DNA from: UBA6059 sp964351595
GTDB taxonomy: Bacteria; Bacteroidota; Bacteroidia; Cytophagales; Cyclobacteriaceae
NCBI GenBank assembly: GCA_964351595.1
Contig: CAYGOT010000002.1
Coordinates: 73,610-137,609 of the forward strand
Reading direction: 5' to 3'
DNA: 64,000 nucleotides
The position numbers were made by a program, and so were the translations under genes. Positions 10,379 to 20,100 of this stretch are shown here, one piece after another. The notes under the pieces are model-generated. The model ran no database searches. It was given only the letters and a program-made list of their open reading frames with translations, and was not told the origin of the DNA. The first letter of the stretch is position 1. Every line of letters begins with the position of its first letter.

Positions 10379-10528
10379 ATGAAGATTTGATACCTGAAAA
10401 AATGGAAATGAGAACTGCTCGACTATCCCTGGGAGGGATAGTTACACCTGATTAAAGTCAGGAATCGATTCAAGCGCAGGCATCTTCATAATAATGCGAA
10501 TTTGATCCTTTTCTGTTTAACGAGCAAA

Positions 10529-11074
10529 TTACTTTGACCAAAAGCCAAACAGCCAATTGCCACGATCATCTGGATTGTCACTTGTGAAGAATTGATTGAT
10601 GGCCTCCAGTAATTCATCTCGGCTGATGAAGCCATCATTGTTGAGGTCCAGTCGCTGAAAGCTTTTGGCTGAATAGCGCACCTCGATGTGGTAAGCCACA
10701 AAGAAGTCGACGTACTCCATCATCGAGATGAGTTCGTCTTTGTCAGTATCAAAAAGAGAAATGATATCGAATGTCCATTGCTTCACGGAATTGGACGCTG
10801 TACTGTTTACCAATCCTTGATCTGCAAAGGTCAGCCATTGCTCCAGAGTGACCTGATGGGAATCTGTACCAATGCTTGAATGAATGGCAATCCATTGCTT
10901 TTTGAAAACGTCCAGAACTGCGTCGAACTCATCAGCGTCAAAGTCTAAGCCCAAGAGTATTGCCAGGTTTTCTCCAACCCCGACAAAGTCATCTTCTTCA
11001 AGAAGGCCATTGGAGTCAAAGTCAAGAACATTAAAGTAATGGGTAAGTTTTTGGGTCTGTAGGTCTGATAGCAT
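10529..11074 (-). CDS. EF-hand calcium-binding protein
   Basis: 181 residues from the ATG at 11074; a GTG three codons upstream is the alternative start. Three EF-hand loops are readable: DFDSNGLLEEDDF near the N-terminus, DTDKDELISMMEY around residue 105, and DLNNDGFISRDEL around residue 145. Positions 1, 3, 5 and 12 of each carry Asp, Asn or Glu as needed for Ca2+ coordination. A fourth, degenerate hand may lie between them (DADEFDAVLDVFKK). There is no signal peptide, so it is probably cytoplasmic. The layout resembles calerythrin/sarcoplasmic calcium-binding proteins found in various bacteria. It stands alone between two longer intergenic spaces. Confidence 0.85.
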   Translation of the reverse strand: MLSDLQTQKLTHYFNVLDFDSNGLLEEDDFVGVGENLAILLGLDFDADEFDAVLDVFKKQWIAIHSSIGTDSHQVTLEQWLTFADQGLVNSTASNSVKQWTFDIISLFDTDKDELISMMEYVDFFVAYHIEVRYSAKSFQRLDLNNDGFISRDELLEAINQFFTSDNPDDRGNWLFGFWSK

Positions 11075-11083
11075 GGTGGACAC

Positions 11084-11410
11084 TTTCAGCGCAATTACTA
11101 AAAATGATCAATAGCAGTCAAGTGCAAAAAGATCAGATATTAATAGCAACGTCAAATGTAAGGTTTGGGAAAAAAAGAAGTCGGACGACTTGCGTCATCC
11201 GACCAACCAGCTAATAGAGATAAAAAGACCTAAGTCTCGTTGTAAAGTTGGCCCGTCTGCATCAAACAAAAAATACCTAGAAATGAGTATTTTTTGCTCG
11301 AGAAGTCAAAAAAGTGAACGTATTCGAACACATTTTCGCCGATTTGATAATTATCAGTTGATAATCAGAAGTTATCAAACTTCTACTCGCAGGAAAAGGC
11401 GCGTCCCGGA
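11084..11410. other. Non-coding interval with two hairpins
   Basis: No credible coding frame. It holds a minus-strand terminator-like hairpin (11170-11203) and an AT-rich hairpin, aaaaaatac/gtatttttt, at 11268-11295. The terminator lies about 210 bases beyond the M3 peptidase stop, so either that mRNA has a long 3' UTR or a small minus-strand RNA is encoded here. Confidence 0.5.
11170..11203 (-). terminator. Rho-independent terminator, minus strand
   Basis: Read on the minus strand, a 10-base-pair stem (gtcggatgac paired with gtcgtccgac, one G-T pair) closes a GCAA tetraloop and is followed by ttcttttttt. It would end transcription coming from the M3 peptidase side. Confidence 0.75.
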
Positions 11411-13450
11411 CTACTTCAAACCACTCCTCTCGAGCAGGGCTTCTATGGATGGTTCCTTCCCTCTAAACCTTTTGTACAGTTCCATCGGATGCTCACTGCC
11501 ACCCTTGGACAGGATATTATTTCTAAAGCTTTGGGCTACCTCTTTATTGAAAATGCCCTTCTCTTTAAAGTAAGCAAATGCATCAGCATCCAGCACCTCA
11601 GCCCATTTGTAACTGTAGTACCCGGCTCCATAGCCTCCTGCAAATATGTGGGAGAACTGAGTACTCATGCAGGCCTCCGCAACAGGTGGAAACAGGTCAG
11701 TTTGATTAAAGGCTTCCTGCTCAAATTTCTGCACGTCCTTGACTTCCTCCGGGCTATCCACTGTATGCCATTTCATATCGAGCATGCCAAAGCTGAGTTG
11801 CCGCATGGTCTGATAAGCTTGATGATACTTTGATGCACTCTTCATATTGTCAATCAACTCCTGAGGGATTGGCTCGCCGGTCTCATAGTGCTCTGCAAAC
11901 AGGTCCAGGCATTCTTTCTCTAGTAGCCAATTCTCCAGTATCTGAGAAGGTAGCTCGACAAAATCCCAATAGACGTTCGTACCAGCGATGCTGCTATAGC
12001 TGCCTTCCGCCAATATGGAGTGTAGTGCATGACCAAACTCATGAAATAATGTATTGACTTCATCAAACGTCAGTAAGGAAGGAGTCTCCCCGGATGGTGG
12101 CGTAAAATTGCATACGATAGAAACAACAGGTCGTCTCTCATGCCCATCCGCCACCCGCTGCTCTCGGAAATTGGTCATCCAGGCTCCCCCTCGCTTTCCC
12201 GCTCTAGGGAAAAAGTCAGCGTAAAAAATCGCCATCAGTTTATTTGACTCATCGTAAACCTCATACACCTTCACATCTTCATGATAGACGGGTATATCAG
12301 CATTGAATTTGAAACTCAGCCCGTAGAGCTTTGCCGCTACCGCAAATACGCCGTTGATGCATTTGTCAAGTTGAAAATACGGCTTTAGCAGTTCATCACT
12401 GATGTTGAACTTTTTCTTCTTGAGCTTTTCAGAGTAGTAGGCCCAGTCCCACCGCTGTAGCTCAAAATCATCTCCCTTTTCGCGCATGAAGCTTTTGATT
12501 TCCTCTACCTCCTCTTTGGCTTTGCCCATAGACTTTACCATCAACTCTTCCTGTAATTCTTCGACACCCGCTACCGTCTTGGCCATTCGTTTTTCAAGGA
12601 TATATGTGGCATAACTCTCATATCCGAGCAACTTTGCCATCTCTGACCTTAGCGAAATTATCTTCCTGATGTTATCCTGATTATCCAAATCGTCACCTTT
12701 GACGCATTTGCTCATATATGCCTTGAACAGTCTTTCCCTAAGCTCCCGGTTGTCGGCATGCTCCATGAATGGAATATAGCTGGGTGCCTGCAGCGTAAAC
12801 ATCCAACCCTTTTTCTTCTTGCTCTCGGCTAAGTGGGCAGCTGCATCTTTGGCATATTGGGGTAATCCCGCCAAATCTTTTTCATCCTCGATGAGCAGTT
12901 CATACTTATTCGTTTCAGCCAGTACATTCTCACCAAATTTCAGTGTGAGCTCAGCCAGTTCAGTCGAAATTTCGCGATAGCGCTGCTTTGACTTTGCATC
13001 AAGGTCTGCACCGCTGCGGACAAAGCCCTTGTAGGTCTTCTCCAACAAAGTGCGCTGCTCTGTGGTAAGGTCCAATTGGGCACTATCATCGTAAATGCTT
13101 TTCACCCTTGAGAAGAGGGCTTCATTTTGCATAATATCGTTCTGAAAGGCCGTGAGTTCAGGGCTTAGCTCCATCGCTATTTTTTGGATTTCGTCGCTGG
13201 TCTCCGCAGAGTTGAGGTTGAAAAGCACGCTTGTACTTAATCCAAGCTGGTCACCGGCAAGCTCCAACGCCTCAATGGTATTTTTGAAAGTAGGCGCAGT
13301 TTCGTTATTTGCGATAGCTTCTATTTCTAATTTCGCCTCGCCAATATTTTTCTTTATTCCGGGTACGTAATGTTCCGTCTTGATTTTGTCAAAAGGTGGT
13401 ACTCCAAAAGGTGTATCGAATGGTATGGTAAGCGGATTGTTTTCAGTCAT
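11411..13450 (-). CDS. M3 family metallopeptidase (peptidyl-dipeptidase Dcp / oligopeptidase A type)
   Basis: 679 residues from an ATG, the usual length for M3A oligopeptidases. The zinc motif HEFGH is at residues 470-474 (NTLFHEFGHALHSI), with the third ligand Glu expected in the following helix (WDFVELPSQILENWL). The N-terminus (NPLTIPFDTPFGVPPFDKIKTEHYVPGI) is the classic Dcp/OpdA opening, and the segment TNFREQR...RPVVSIVCNFTPP is conserved before the zinc site. No signal peptide is present, so it probably hydrolyses oligopeptides in the cytoplasm. It is divergent from the MscS gene at 13545, with about 95 bases between them holding a promoter box for that gene. Confidence 0.93.
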   Translation of the reverse strand: MTENNPLTIPFDTPFGVPPFDKIKTEHYVPGIKKNIGEAKLEIEAIANNETAPTFKNTIEALELAGDQLGLSTSVLFNLNSAETSDEIQKIAMELSPELTAFQNDIMQNEALFSRVKSIYDDSAQLDLTTEQRTLLEKTYKGFVRSGADLDAKSKQRYREISTELAELTLKFGENVLAETNKYELLIEDEKDLAGLPQYAKDAAAHLAESKKKKGWMFTLQAPSYIPFMEHADNRELRERLFKAYMSKCVKGDDLDNQDNIRKIISLRSEMAKLLGYESYATYILEKRMAKTVAGVEELQEELMVKSMGKAKEEVEEIKSFMREKGDDFELQRWDWAYYSEKLKKKKFNISDELLKPYFQLDKCINGVFAVAAKLYGLSFKFNADIPVYHEDVKVYEVYDESNKLMAIFYADFFPRAGKRGGAWMTNFREQRVADGHERRPVVSIVCNFTPPSGETPSLLTFDEVNTLFHEFGHALHSILAEGSYSSIAGTNVYWDFVELPSQILENWLLEKECLDLFAEHYETGEPIPQELIDNMKSASKYHQAYQTMRQLSFGMLDMKWHTVDSPEEVKDVQKFEQEAFNQTDLFPPVAEACMSTQFSHIFAGGYGAGYYSYKWAEVLDADAFAYFKEKGIFNKEVAQSFRNNILSKGGSEHPMELYKRFRGKEPSIEALLERSGLK

Positions 13451-13516
13451 ATTTTAATCATTTGGAGTTCAAAATTAGGCAGAATCATGGAAGCCCTTCG
13501 CCTGAAAAAATCATTT

Positions 13517-13524
13517 TATCTTTG
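13517..13524 (+). promoter_or_regulatory. Candidate Bacteroidota -7 promoter box (TATCTTTG)
   Basis: An exact TAnnTTTG match 20 bases before the ATG at 13545 of the MscS-type channel gene. No clear -33 TTG is seen at the best spacing. Confidence 0.5.
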
Positions 13525-13544
13525 CCTCTTAAAACCCATTGAAT

Positions 13545-15149
13545 ATGTACGCATTGAAGTATAAACTTCTACTTTTTTCTATCCTCTTTTCTACTAATCT
13601 ATTTGGTCAGGCAGATGCTGAAAGTCCTCTGGACAACCCAAGGAGTGCTTTAACGATGTATTTCAATAACCTCCGAGATGATAATTTCAAACCGGAAGTA
13701 GCGGCGCAAATTATGCGAGATGGTTTTGAGTCTGAAGAGTCCGCGGAGCAGTTGGCCATCGAACTGAAGCAAGTACTCGATGGAGAGGGCCACTACATCT
13801 ATTTGGACGAAGTGCCTGAGGATCCGCTTTACAGGGATTCGGTGACCAATAAGTATAGATACGTACTCGTACCTGAGTACCCAGACCTCTACCTCAGTCT
13901 GTACAACGGCAAATGGGAGTTTGGGCAAAAGTCAATCGACGAGATTGAAGAACTGCACAAAAAAGTCTTCCGATTCGGCCTGGACAGGGTCATAGAGTAC
14001 TTCCCGAATGTTGGTACGCGTAAGATTATGGGCTTGCGCATATGGCAATATGTAGCAACCTTTTTTCTCATCTTTTTGAGTTTCATCATTCACAAAATAC
14101 TCACTGGAATTTTTCATCGTGGCATTATTAGAATACTAATAAAAACTGGTCGCGATAGTTTGGCTCAGAACTACGTAAAGCCGGTTGCCCGCCCTTTAAG
14201 TGTGTTCTGTGTGCTTTGGCTGATTGTGCTGTTTATACCCGTCCTGCAGTTGCCTGCGGATATTTCGCAGTACCTCATCATTGGTTTAAAGGCACTCACT
14301 CCTCTGTTTGGAACTATAGTCGTCTACCGCCTGGTCAACGTCCTCAGCTACTATCTGCACAAGGTCGCTTTGAAAACTGAGAGTACACTTGATGATCAAC
14401 TCGTACCCCTATTGAGAAAAGCCCTCAAGACTTTCGTAGTAATCGTTGGTGCGTTTGTCATCTTACAAAACCTCAACGTACCTATTCTTCCATTGCTTAC
14501 AGGTCTATCTATAGGTGGTCTGGCATTTGCACTGGCCGCACAGGATACCATTAAAAACTTCTTTGGTTCTTTGATGATATTCGTCGACAAGCCCTTTCAG
14601 ATTGGCGACTGGGTAACCTCCGGAGATATAGATGGCAGTGTCGAAGAAGTGGGCTTCAGATCCACACGCGTGCGTACTTTTCGGAACTCTGTGGTCTATG
14701 TACCTAACGGAAAACTAGCCGACAGTACGATCGACAACCATGGCCTCAGACAATACAGAAGATTCTATACCCAAATAGCGTTGACCTATGATACACCTCC
14801 ACATCTTATTGAAACGTTTGTAGAGGGCCTTAGGAAAATAGTTGAGGAACATCCAGACACACGAAAGGACTACTACCATATCTACTTCAATGATATGGCT
14901 TCTTTCTCGCTCAATGTGATGTTCTATATCTTCTTTGCGGTTCCGACCTGGCCGGAGGAGCTGAAAGCACGCCATGAAATACTGCTTGAGATTATGAAAC
15001 TGGCAGATAAGATTGGAATCAACTTTGCCTTCCCTACTCAGACACTGCACATGGAGAATTTCCCCGGACAGCCGAGTCTTTCACCGGGCTATTCCGGTAG
15101 GGACGAAAGCAAAATGAAGCTTGAGGAGTTTTTTCATCCGCCCAAATAA
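13545..15149 (+). CDS. Mechanosensitive ion channel (MscS family)
   Basis: 534 residues from the ATG at 13545, where a signal peptide (MYALKYKLLLFSILFSTNLFGQ) begins; the TTG two codons earlier is less likely. A periplasmic N-terminal domain of about 140 residues is followed by four or more transmembrane segments from about residue 165. The MscS pore helix and vestibule come next: GLSIGGLAFALAAQDTIKNFFGS, then FVDKPFQIGDWV and GSVEEVGFRSTRVRTF, all textbook MscS motifs. These channels open under membrane tension to release solutes on hypo-osmotic shock. The large N-terminal extension resembles MscK/MSL-type proteins rather than the minimal MscS. A TTCCGGTAGG copy lies near its 3' end at 15092. 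Confidence 0.92.
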   Translation: MYALKYKLLLFSILFSTNLFGQADAESPLDNPRSALTMYFNNLRDDNFKPEVAAQIMRDGFESEESAEQLAIELKQVLDGEGHYIYLDEVPEDPLYRDSVTNKYRYVLVPEYPDLYLSLYNGKWEFGQKSIDEIEELHKKVFRFGLDRVIEYFPNVGTRKIMGLRIWQYVATFFLIFLSFIIHKILTGIFHRGIIRILIKTGRDSLAQNYVKPVARPLSVFCVLWLIVLFIPVLQLPADISQYLIIGLKALTPLFGTIVVYRLVNVLSYYLHKVALKTESTLDDQLVPLLRKALKTFVVIVGAFVILQNLNVPILPLLTGLSIGGLAFALAAQDTIKNFFGSLMIFVDKPFQIGDWVTSGDIDGSVEEVGFRSTRVRTFRNSVVYVPNGKLADSTIDNHGLRQYRRFYTQIALTYDTPPHLIETFVEGLRKIVEEHPDTRKDYYHIYFNDMASFSLNVMFYIFFAVPTWPEELKARHEILLEIMKLADKIGINFAFPTQTLHMENFPGQPSLSPGYSGRDESKMKLEEFFHPPK

Positions 15150-15303
15150 TATCCTGAACGATAGTTCTTGAAATCGGTTAATTCGTAAAGGTGATCTGGT
15201 AGACTGAAATTCAGACAACTGATCATAATCGCCTGCGTATTTGTATAACTTCGGGCTCTTTTCTTTGTAAGATCGAAACGAGTAAACAATAAAATCCACT
15301 AAT

Positions 15304-16443
15304 ATGAAATTTGGTACTAAAGCCATTCACGCTGGAGTTCATCCAGACCCTACCACCGGCGCTATTATGACGCCAATCTACCAGACCTCCACCTATGTGC
15401 AGACGAGACCTGGGGAGCACAAAGGTTATGAATATGCGCGTACGCAGAACCCAACGAGAGATGCGTTACAGAAAAATCTTGCGGCGCTGGAAAACGGAAA
15501 ACATGGCTTGTGCTACTCAAGTGGATTAGGTGCTACGGATGCCATTTTGAAGACTTTGCGCCCTGGGGATGAGGTGATCAGTACGCACGATTTGTACGGT
15601 GGTTCATACCGGATCTTTACTAAGATATATGAGCCCTATGGTATCAAGTTCAAGTTTGTAGACATGCAGCGTGTGCGTGAGGTCGAAAAGGCTATCACGG
15701 CAAACACAAGAATGATCTGGGTGGAAACGCCTACCAATCCTACCATGAGTATTGTTGATATTGCGGCGATGGCGCAAGTGGCCAAAACAGCTGGTGCGAC
15801 CTTAGTGGTTGACAATACTTTCTCGTCACCTTACTTGCAGAACCCCTTGGATCTGGGTGCTGATATCGTGGTACACTCCGTGACCAAGTATCTGGCCGGT
15901 CACTCGGATGTCGTGATGGGCGCGATCATCACCAACAGCGATAAAATCGCAGAACAGCTCGCCTTCATACAAAACTCATGTGGTGCTGTACCGGGACCAC
16001 AAGACTGCTTCCTCGTGCTAAGAGGAATCAAAACGCTACACATCAGAATGCAGCGGCATTGCGAAAACGGGAAACGAGTCGCTCATTTTTTGAAATCGCA
16101 TCCAAAAGTGCATAAAGTTTACTGGCCAGGTTTTGATGATCATCTCAATCATGACATAGCTAAAAAACAGATGAGGGATTTTGGCGGCATGATATCCTTC
16201 ACTTTGCTTGATGATCAGCTCGATGTGGCGATGGACGTGCTTAGTTCCTTTAAGATATTTAGCCTGGCGGAATCATTGGGTGGTGTAGAGTCGCTTGTGG
16301 GACATCCTTCAAGCATGACACATGCCAGTATCCCTAGGGAGCAGCGACTAGAGGCAGGATTGACCGATTCGCTTATCAGGCTCAGTGTAGGAATCGAGGA
16401 TGTGGAAGATCTGATTGCGGATTTAGAGCAAGCAATCGGATAA
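15304..16443 (+). CDS. Cystathionine gamma-synthase/lyase-type PLP enzyme
   Basis: 379 residues, the standard length of the Cys/Met-metabolism PLP family. The PLP-binding lysine is Lys195 in HSVTKYLAGHSDV. Other hallmarks are the N-terminal TKAIHAG, the YARTQNPTRDALQKNLAALE arm, SSGLGATDA, the VVDNTFSSPYLQNPL cofactor Asp strand, and the C-terminal ESLGGVESLVGHP with the substrate-carboxylate Arg in LIRLSVGIED. The family interconverts homoserine esters, cystathionine and homocysteine. Sequence alone does not separate synthase from lyase; the EHKGYEYART phrase is common in cystathionine gamma-synthases of this phylum. No SAM riboswitch is recognisable in the 154 upstream bases. Convergent with the GNAT gene. 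Confidence 0.92.
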   Translation: MKFGTKAIHAGVHPDPTTGAIMTPIYQTSTYVQTRPGEHKGYEYARTQNPTRDALQKNLAALENGKHGLCYSSGLGATDAILKTLRPGDEVISTHDLYGGSYRIFTKIYEPYGIKFKFVDMQRVREVEKAITANTRMIWVETPTNPTMSIVDIAAMAQVAKTAGATLVVDNTFSSPYLQNPLDLGADIVVHSVTKYLAGHSDVVMGAIITNSDKIAEQLAFIQNSCGAVPGPQDCFLVLRGIKTLHIRMQRHCENGKRVAHFLKSHPKVHKVYWPGFDDHLNHDIAKKQMRDFGGMISFTLLDDQLDVAMDVLSSFKIFSLAESLGGVESLVGHPSSMTHASIPREQRLEAGLTDSLIRLSVGIEDVEDLIADLEQAIG

Positions 16444-16451
16444 AGAACTGA

Positions 16452-16973
16452 CTAGCAGGAGCGGAACCCCTCCGCTCCCTTAGCTGGTCGCTGCAACTCA
16501 TAGATCCAGCAAAGGTCCTTGCCAAACCGTCGCTCCTCTACAAAGCGAAAACCCAACCTTTCATAAAATCGGTGAGCCCGTACGTTGGTCGCAAGTGGAT
16601 CAATGATGATGGCCGTAACCTCCGGGTGTCGAAAGCAGCGATCAATGGCCATCTGCATCATTTGAGTGCCATAGCCTTTTCCCAGGTCCTCTTTCTCTCC
16701 TATCCAGATATCAATGGCACGCAAATTCTTATCAACTTCACCCCAGTAGTGAGTCTGCTCCAGATACGGGTCAATGATTTGAAGGAAACCAATGGGCCGG
16801 TCATCAAGTTCTGCCATCAACTGCTCTCTCCATATCGGCTCATCAGCCAGCTCATTATCCCAATCCCAGTCATCGCTAGGATCTGATGCTATGACGTGCT
16901 CTTGTTGATCCCAATATTCGAGAATAGGTTGGTCTGAGGGTTTGGCTTTTCTCAGGGTGATCTGCTTGTTCAT
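16452..16973 (-). CDS. GNAT family N-acetyltransferase (AAC(6')-like)
   Basis: 173 residues from an ATG. The acetyl-CoA binding loop is seen as EDLGKGYGTQMMQMAIDRCF. The protein opens with ITLRKAKPSDQPILEYWDQQEHV and continues with WREQLMAELDDRPIGFLQIIDP, and IDIWIGEKEDLGKGYG matches the AAC(6')-Ib-like acetyltransferase branch (Acetyltransf_8). The substrate could be an aminoglycoside or a lysine-bearing metabolite; resistance is not established by sequence. Its last codons form one arm of a perfect 8-base-pair hairpin (16458-16478) in the space where it meets the convergent PLP-enzyme gene. Confidence 0.85.
   Translation of the reverse strand: MNKQITLRKAKPSDQPILEYWDQQEHVIASDPSDDWDWDNELADEPIWREQLMAELDDRPIGFLQIIDPYLEQTHYWGEVDKNLRAIDIWIGEKEDLGKGYGTQMMQMAIDRCFRHPEVTAIIIDPLATNVRAHRFYERLGFRFVEERRFGKDLCWIYELQRPAKGAEGFRSC
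16458..16478. other. Hairpin at a convergent gene junction
   Basis: ggagcgga and tccgctcc pair perfectly over 8 bases with an acccc loop. It lies 14 bases past the PLP-enzyme stop and inside the 3' end of the GNAT gene. There is no T-tract on either side, so it may be a weak or Rho-aided terminator. Confidence 0.4.
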
Positions 16974-17145
16974 CTATTCATCATATTAGCCACCTAAGTA
17001 CCTTACGGTAGGGCAAGGAAACGGGGTTTAGTTTAAGCTGTCTCCTTCCTATTCGGAACCCAATTTTAGACTTCAAAAATAGTGTATTAGCCCGCACTCC
17101 ACCCATTTATCCCAAACCACCGCCTTCCTTACAGTTCGTCTTTTT

Positions 17146-17155
17146 TTCCGGTAGG
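17146..17155 (+). other. Non-coding copy of the repeated 10-mer TTCCGGTAGG
   Basis: The only exact copy of the window-wide repeated 10-mer that lies between genes. It follows a run of T and sits 42 bases before the ATG of the second BNR protein. Confidence 0.7.
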
Positions 17156-17196
17156 GAAGGCCCTAATTTTTCGCTGAATCAAAACTTGAAAATCTT

Positions 17197-20100
17197 ATGA
17201 AGAGAAAGACATTTTATAGTTCAGCAAGTGCGCTTCTCTTTGCGGCATTGATGCTCGTTGCTTCTATAGGTGACGTCACAGCCCAGAGGAGAAGAGGCAA
17301 CAGCACGGCTGCCAATACAGTGAGCTTTGACGAGTCGCTGTATGACGGCATCACCTGGAGGTCCATCGGCCCGTACAGAGGTGGTAGAGCCTCATCCGTG
17401 ACCGGAGTGCCTGGCAAGCCCAATGTATTTTACATGGCCGCAACCGGCGGTGGGGTATGGAAAACAGTGGACGGAGGACAGTCGTGGAACAACATCAGTG
17501 ATGGCTACTTTGGTGGCTCTATCGGCGATGTAGCTGTGAGTGACTCAGATCCTAACATCTTGTATGTAGGTACTGGTGAAAAGACAGTTCGTGGTAACGT
17601 ATCTCCTGGATACGGTGGCTTCTGGAAGTCGTATGACGCAGGTAAGACCTGGGAAAAAATGAACCTAAACATCGATCAGGTACAAGTAGGTCGTATCCGA
17701 ATTCATCCTACTAATCCTGATGTAGTATTGGTAGCCGTGATTGGTGACTTGTTCAAAGACTCTCCTGACCGTGGTGTATACAAGACTACCGATGGTGGAC
17801 AAACCTGGAAAAAGGTACTTTACGCCAATGAGCGCACAGGCGCTGTAGACCTCACTTTCGAGCCTGGTAATGGTCGTATACTTTATGCTTCTACATGGTC
17901 CATCCGCAGAACTCCTTACTCTCTCGAGAGTGGTGGAGAAGGATCGGCGATCTGGAAATCAACCGACATGGGCGAGACCTGGAAAGACATCTCTGGTAAT
18001 AAAGGGCTCCCTGGTGGTATCTGGGGCGTATCTGGCATCTCAGTATCTCCTGTCAATCCTGATAGGGTGTATGCTATTATAGAAAATGACAAAGGTGGTG
18101 TATATCGATCCGATGATGCGGGTGCTACATGGGCATTGATGTCAGCAGACAGAAATCTACGTCAGCGTGCTTGGTACTACACCAAGATCTTTGCTGATAC
18201 TCAGCTTGAGGACAGGGTGTATGTAATGAACGTGCAATTCTGGCAATCCAATGACGGTGGCAAGAACTTCAAGAACTTTGACACTCCTCACGGTGACCAC
18301 CACGATCTTTGGATAGCTCCTGAGGATAACAACAGATTGGCGGTAGCCGATGATGGTGGAGCTCAAATCAGCTATGATGCTGCCGAAAACTGGTCTACCT
18401 ACATGAATCAGCCCACTGCTCAGTACTACAGGGTAGTTACCGATAATGCCTTCCCGTACAATATATTAGTTGCTCAGCAGGATAACTCTACGCAGCGTGT
18501 GAAGCACAGGTCTGACAACTCCGGTATCACAGAGCGTGACTGGGAGCCATCAGCTGGCGGTGAGAGTGCTCATATGGCAGCTGATCCTGACAATCCGAAT
18601 ATCGTCTACGGCGGTAGCTACGGTGGCCTGCTTACCAGAATGGATCACGAAACTGGTCAGGTGCGTGTGATCAACGTGTGGCCAGACAATCCAATGGGCC
18701 ATGGTGCTGAGAATATGAAGTATCGCTTCCAGTGGAACTTCCCTATTTTCTTTTCACCTCACAATTCTGATAAGCTATATACTACCTCTAACCGCTTCCA
18801 TGTGACCATGAACGAAGGTCAGAGCTGGGAGTTGATTAGCCCGGATCTTACGAGAAATGAGGCAGAGAAATTAGGCCCATCAGGTGGACCTATTACTAAG
18901 GATAATACGGCCGTAGAATACTACGCCACCATATTCGCGGCATGCGAGTCTCCATATGAAGAAGGGCTGCTATGGGCAGCTTCTGATGATGGACTGATCC
19001 ACGTCTCCAGAGATGGTGGCAAAAACTGGAACAATGTAACTCCAGCCGGAGCACCTACCTACTTGATGTGGAACAGCGTAGAGCCAGATCCATTTACAGA
19101 AGGTGGTATGTATGCTGCAGGTACTTCTTATAAAGATGGTGACTACCAGCCTTACTTGTACAAGACAAAAGACTATGGCCAGACCTGGACGAAGATTGTC
19201 AACGGTATCGAAAGCAATCACTTCACCAGAGTAGTGAGAGCTGATCCTGACCGTCAGGGTTTGCTATATGCAGGTACTGAGTCAGGAATGTACATCAGCT
19301 TTGACGATGGTGCAAGCTGGAGCTCATTCCAGTTGAACCTGCCGCTAGTTCCTATTACTGACCTTGCACTCAAGGACAAAAACCTTATTGCAGCGACTCA
19401 GGGAAGATCTGCTTGGTTGATAGACGACCTCACTCCACTACATCAGCTAAGCGATCAGGTGAAGAGTGCTCAGGTACACCTCTTCAAGCCTATAGATAGC
19501 TATCGCATGGGTAGAGTGAGTTGGAGAGGAGCTGGTAATGCTGAAGGTGAGCAACACCACAACGGTGTGAAGTTCTTCTTCAATATTGCCGATGAGCTTG
19601 ATAAAGACGCGGAGGTTACACTTGACCTGATGGAGGGTGATGGTGATCTGATTCGCACTTTCTCTAACAAAGCCGAGGAGAAAAAAGATAAAATCATGGC
19701 GAAGAAAGGAAGCAATAGCTTCGTATGGAACATGCGCTATCCAGATGCAGAGGGTTTTGAGCAGTTGATCATGTGGTCGGCAAGTCTAACTGGACCAAAA
19801 GCTGTACCGGGTGACTACAAAGCGCGCCTAACGGTAAATGGTGTGTCAAGCGAAACTGAGTTTACTATTCTTAAAGATCAGAGAAGTTCTTCTGATCAGA
19901 GTGATCTTGAAGCACAGTTTGACTTCCTTATCAGCGTGCGCGATCAACTTACTGAGACTCATCAAGCAATCAAGGAGATGAGACTGGCACGTCAGCAGAT
20001 GATCGATCTGAAAGAGAAAATCGGTGATGAAGAGCAGTATCAGGAAATCACTGATATGGCTAATGAGATTGACGAGAACATGACGCAGGTCGAAGAAGAG

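Noticed and set aside
15150..15303. SAM riboswitch before the cystathionine synthase-type gene
   Set aside because: I could not find the conserved SAM-I or SAM-II core sequence.
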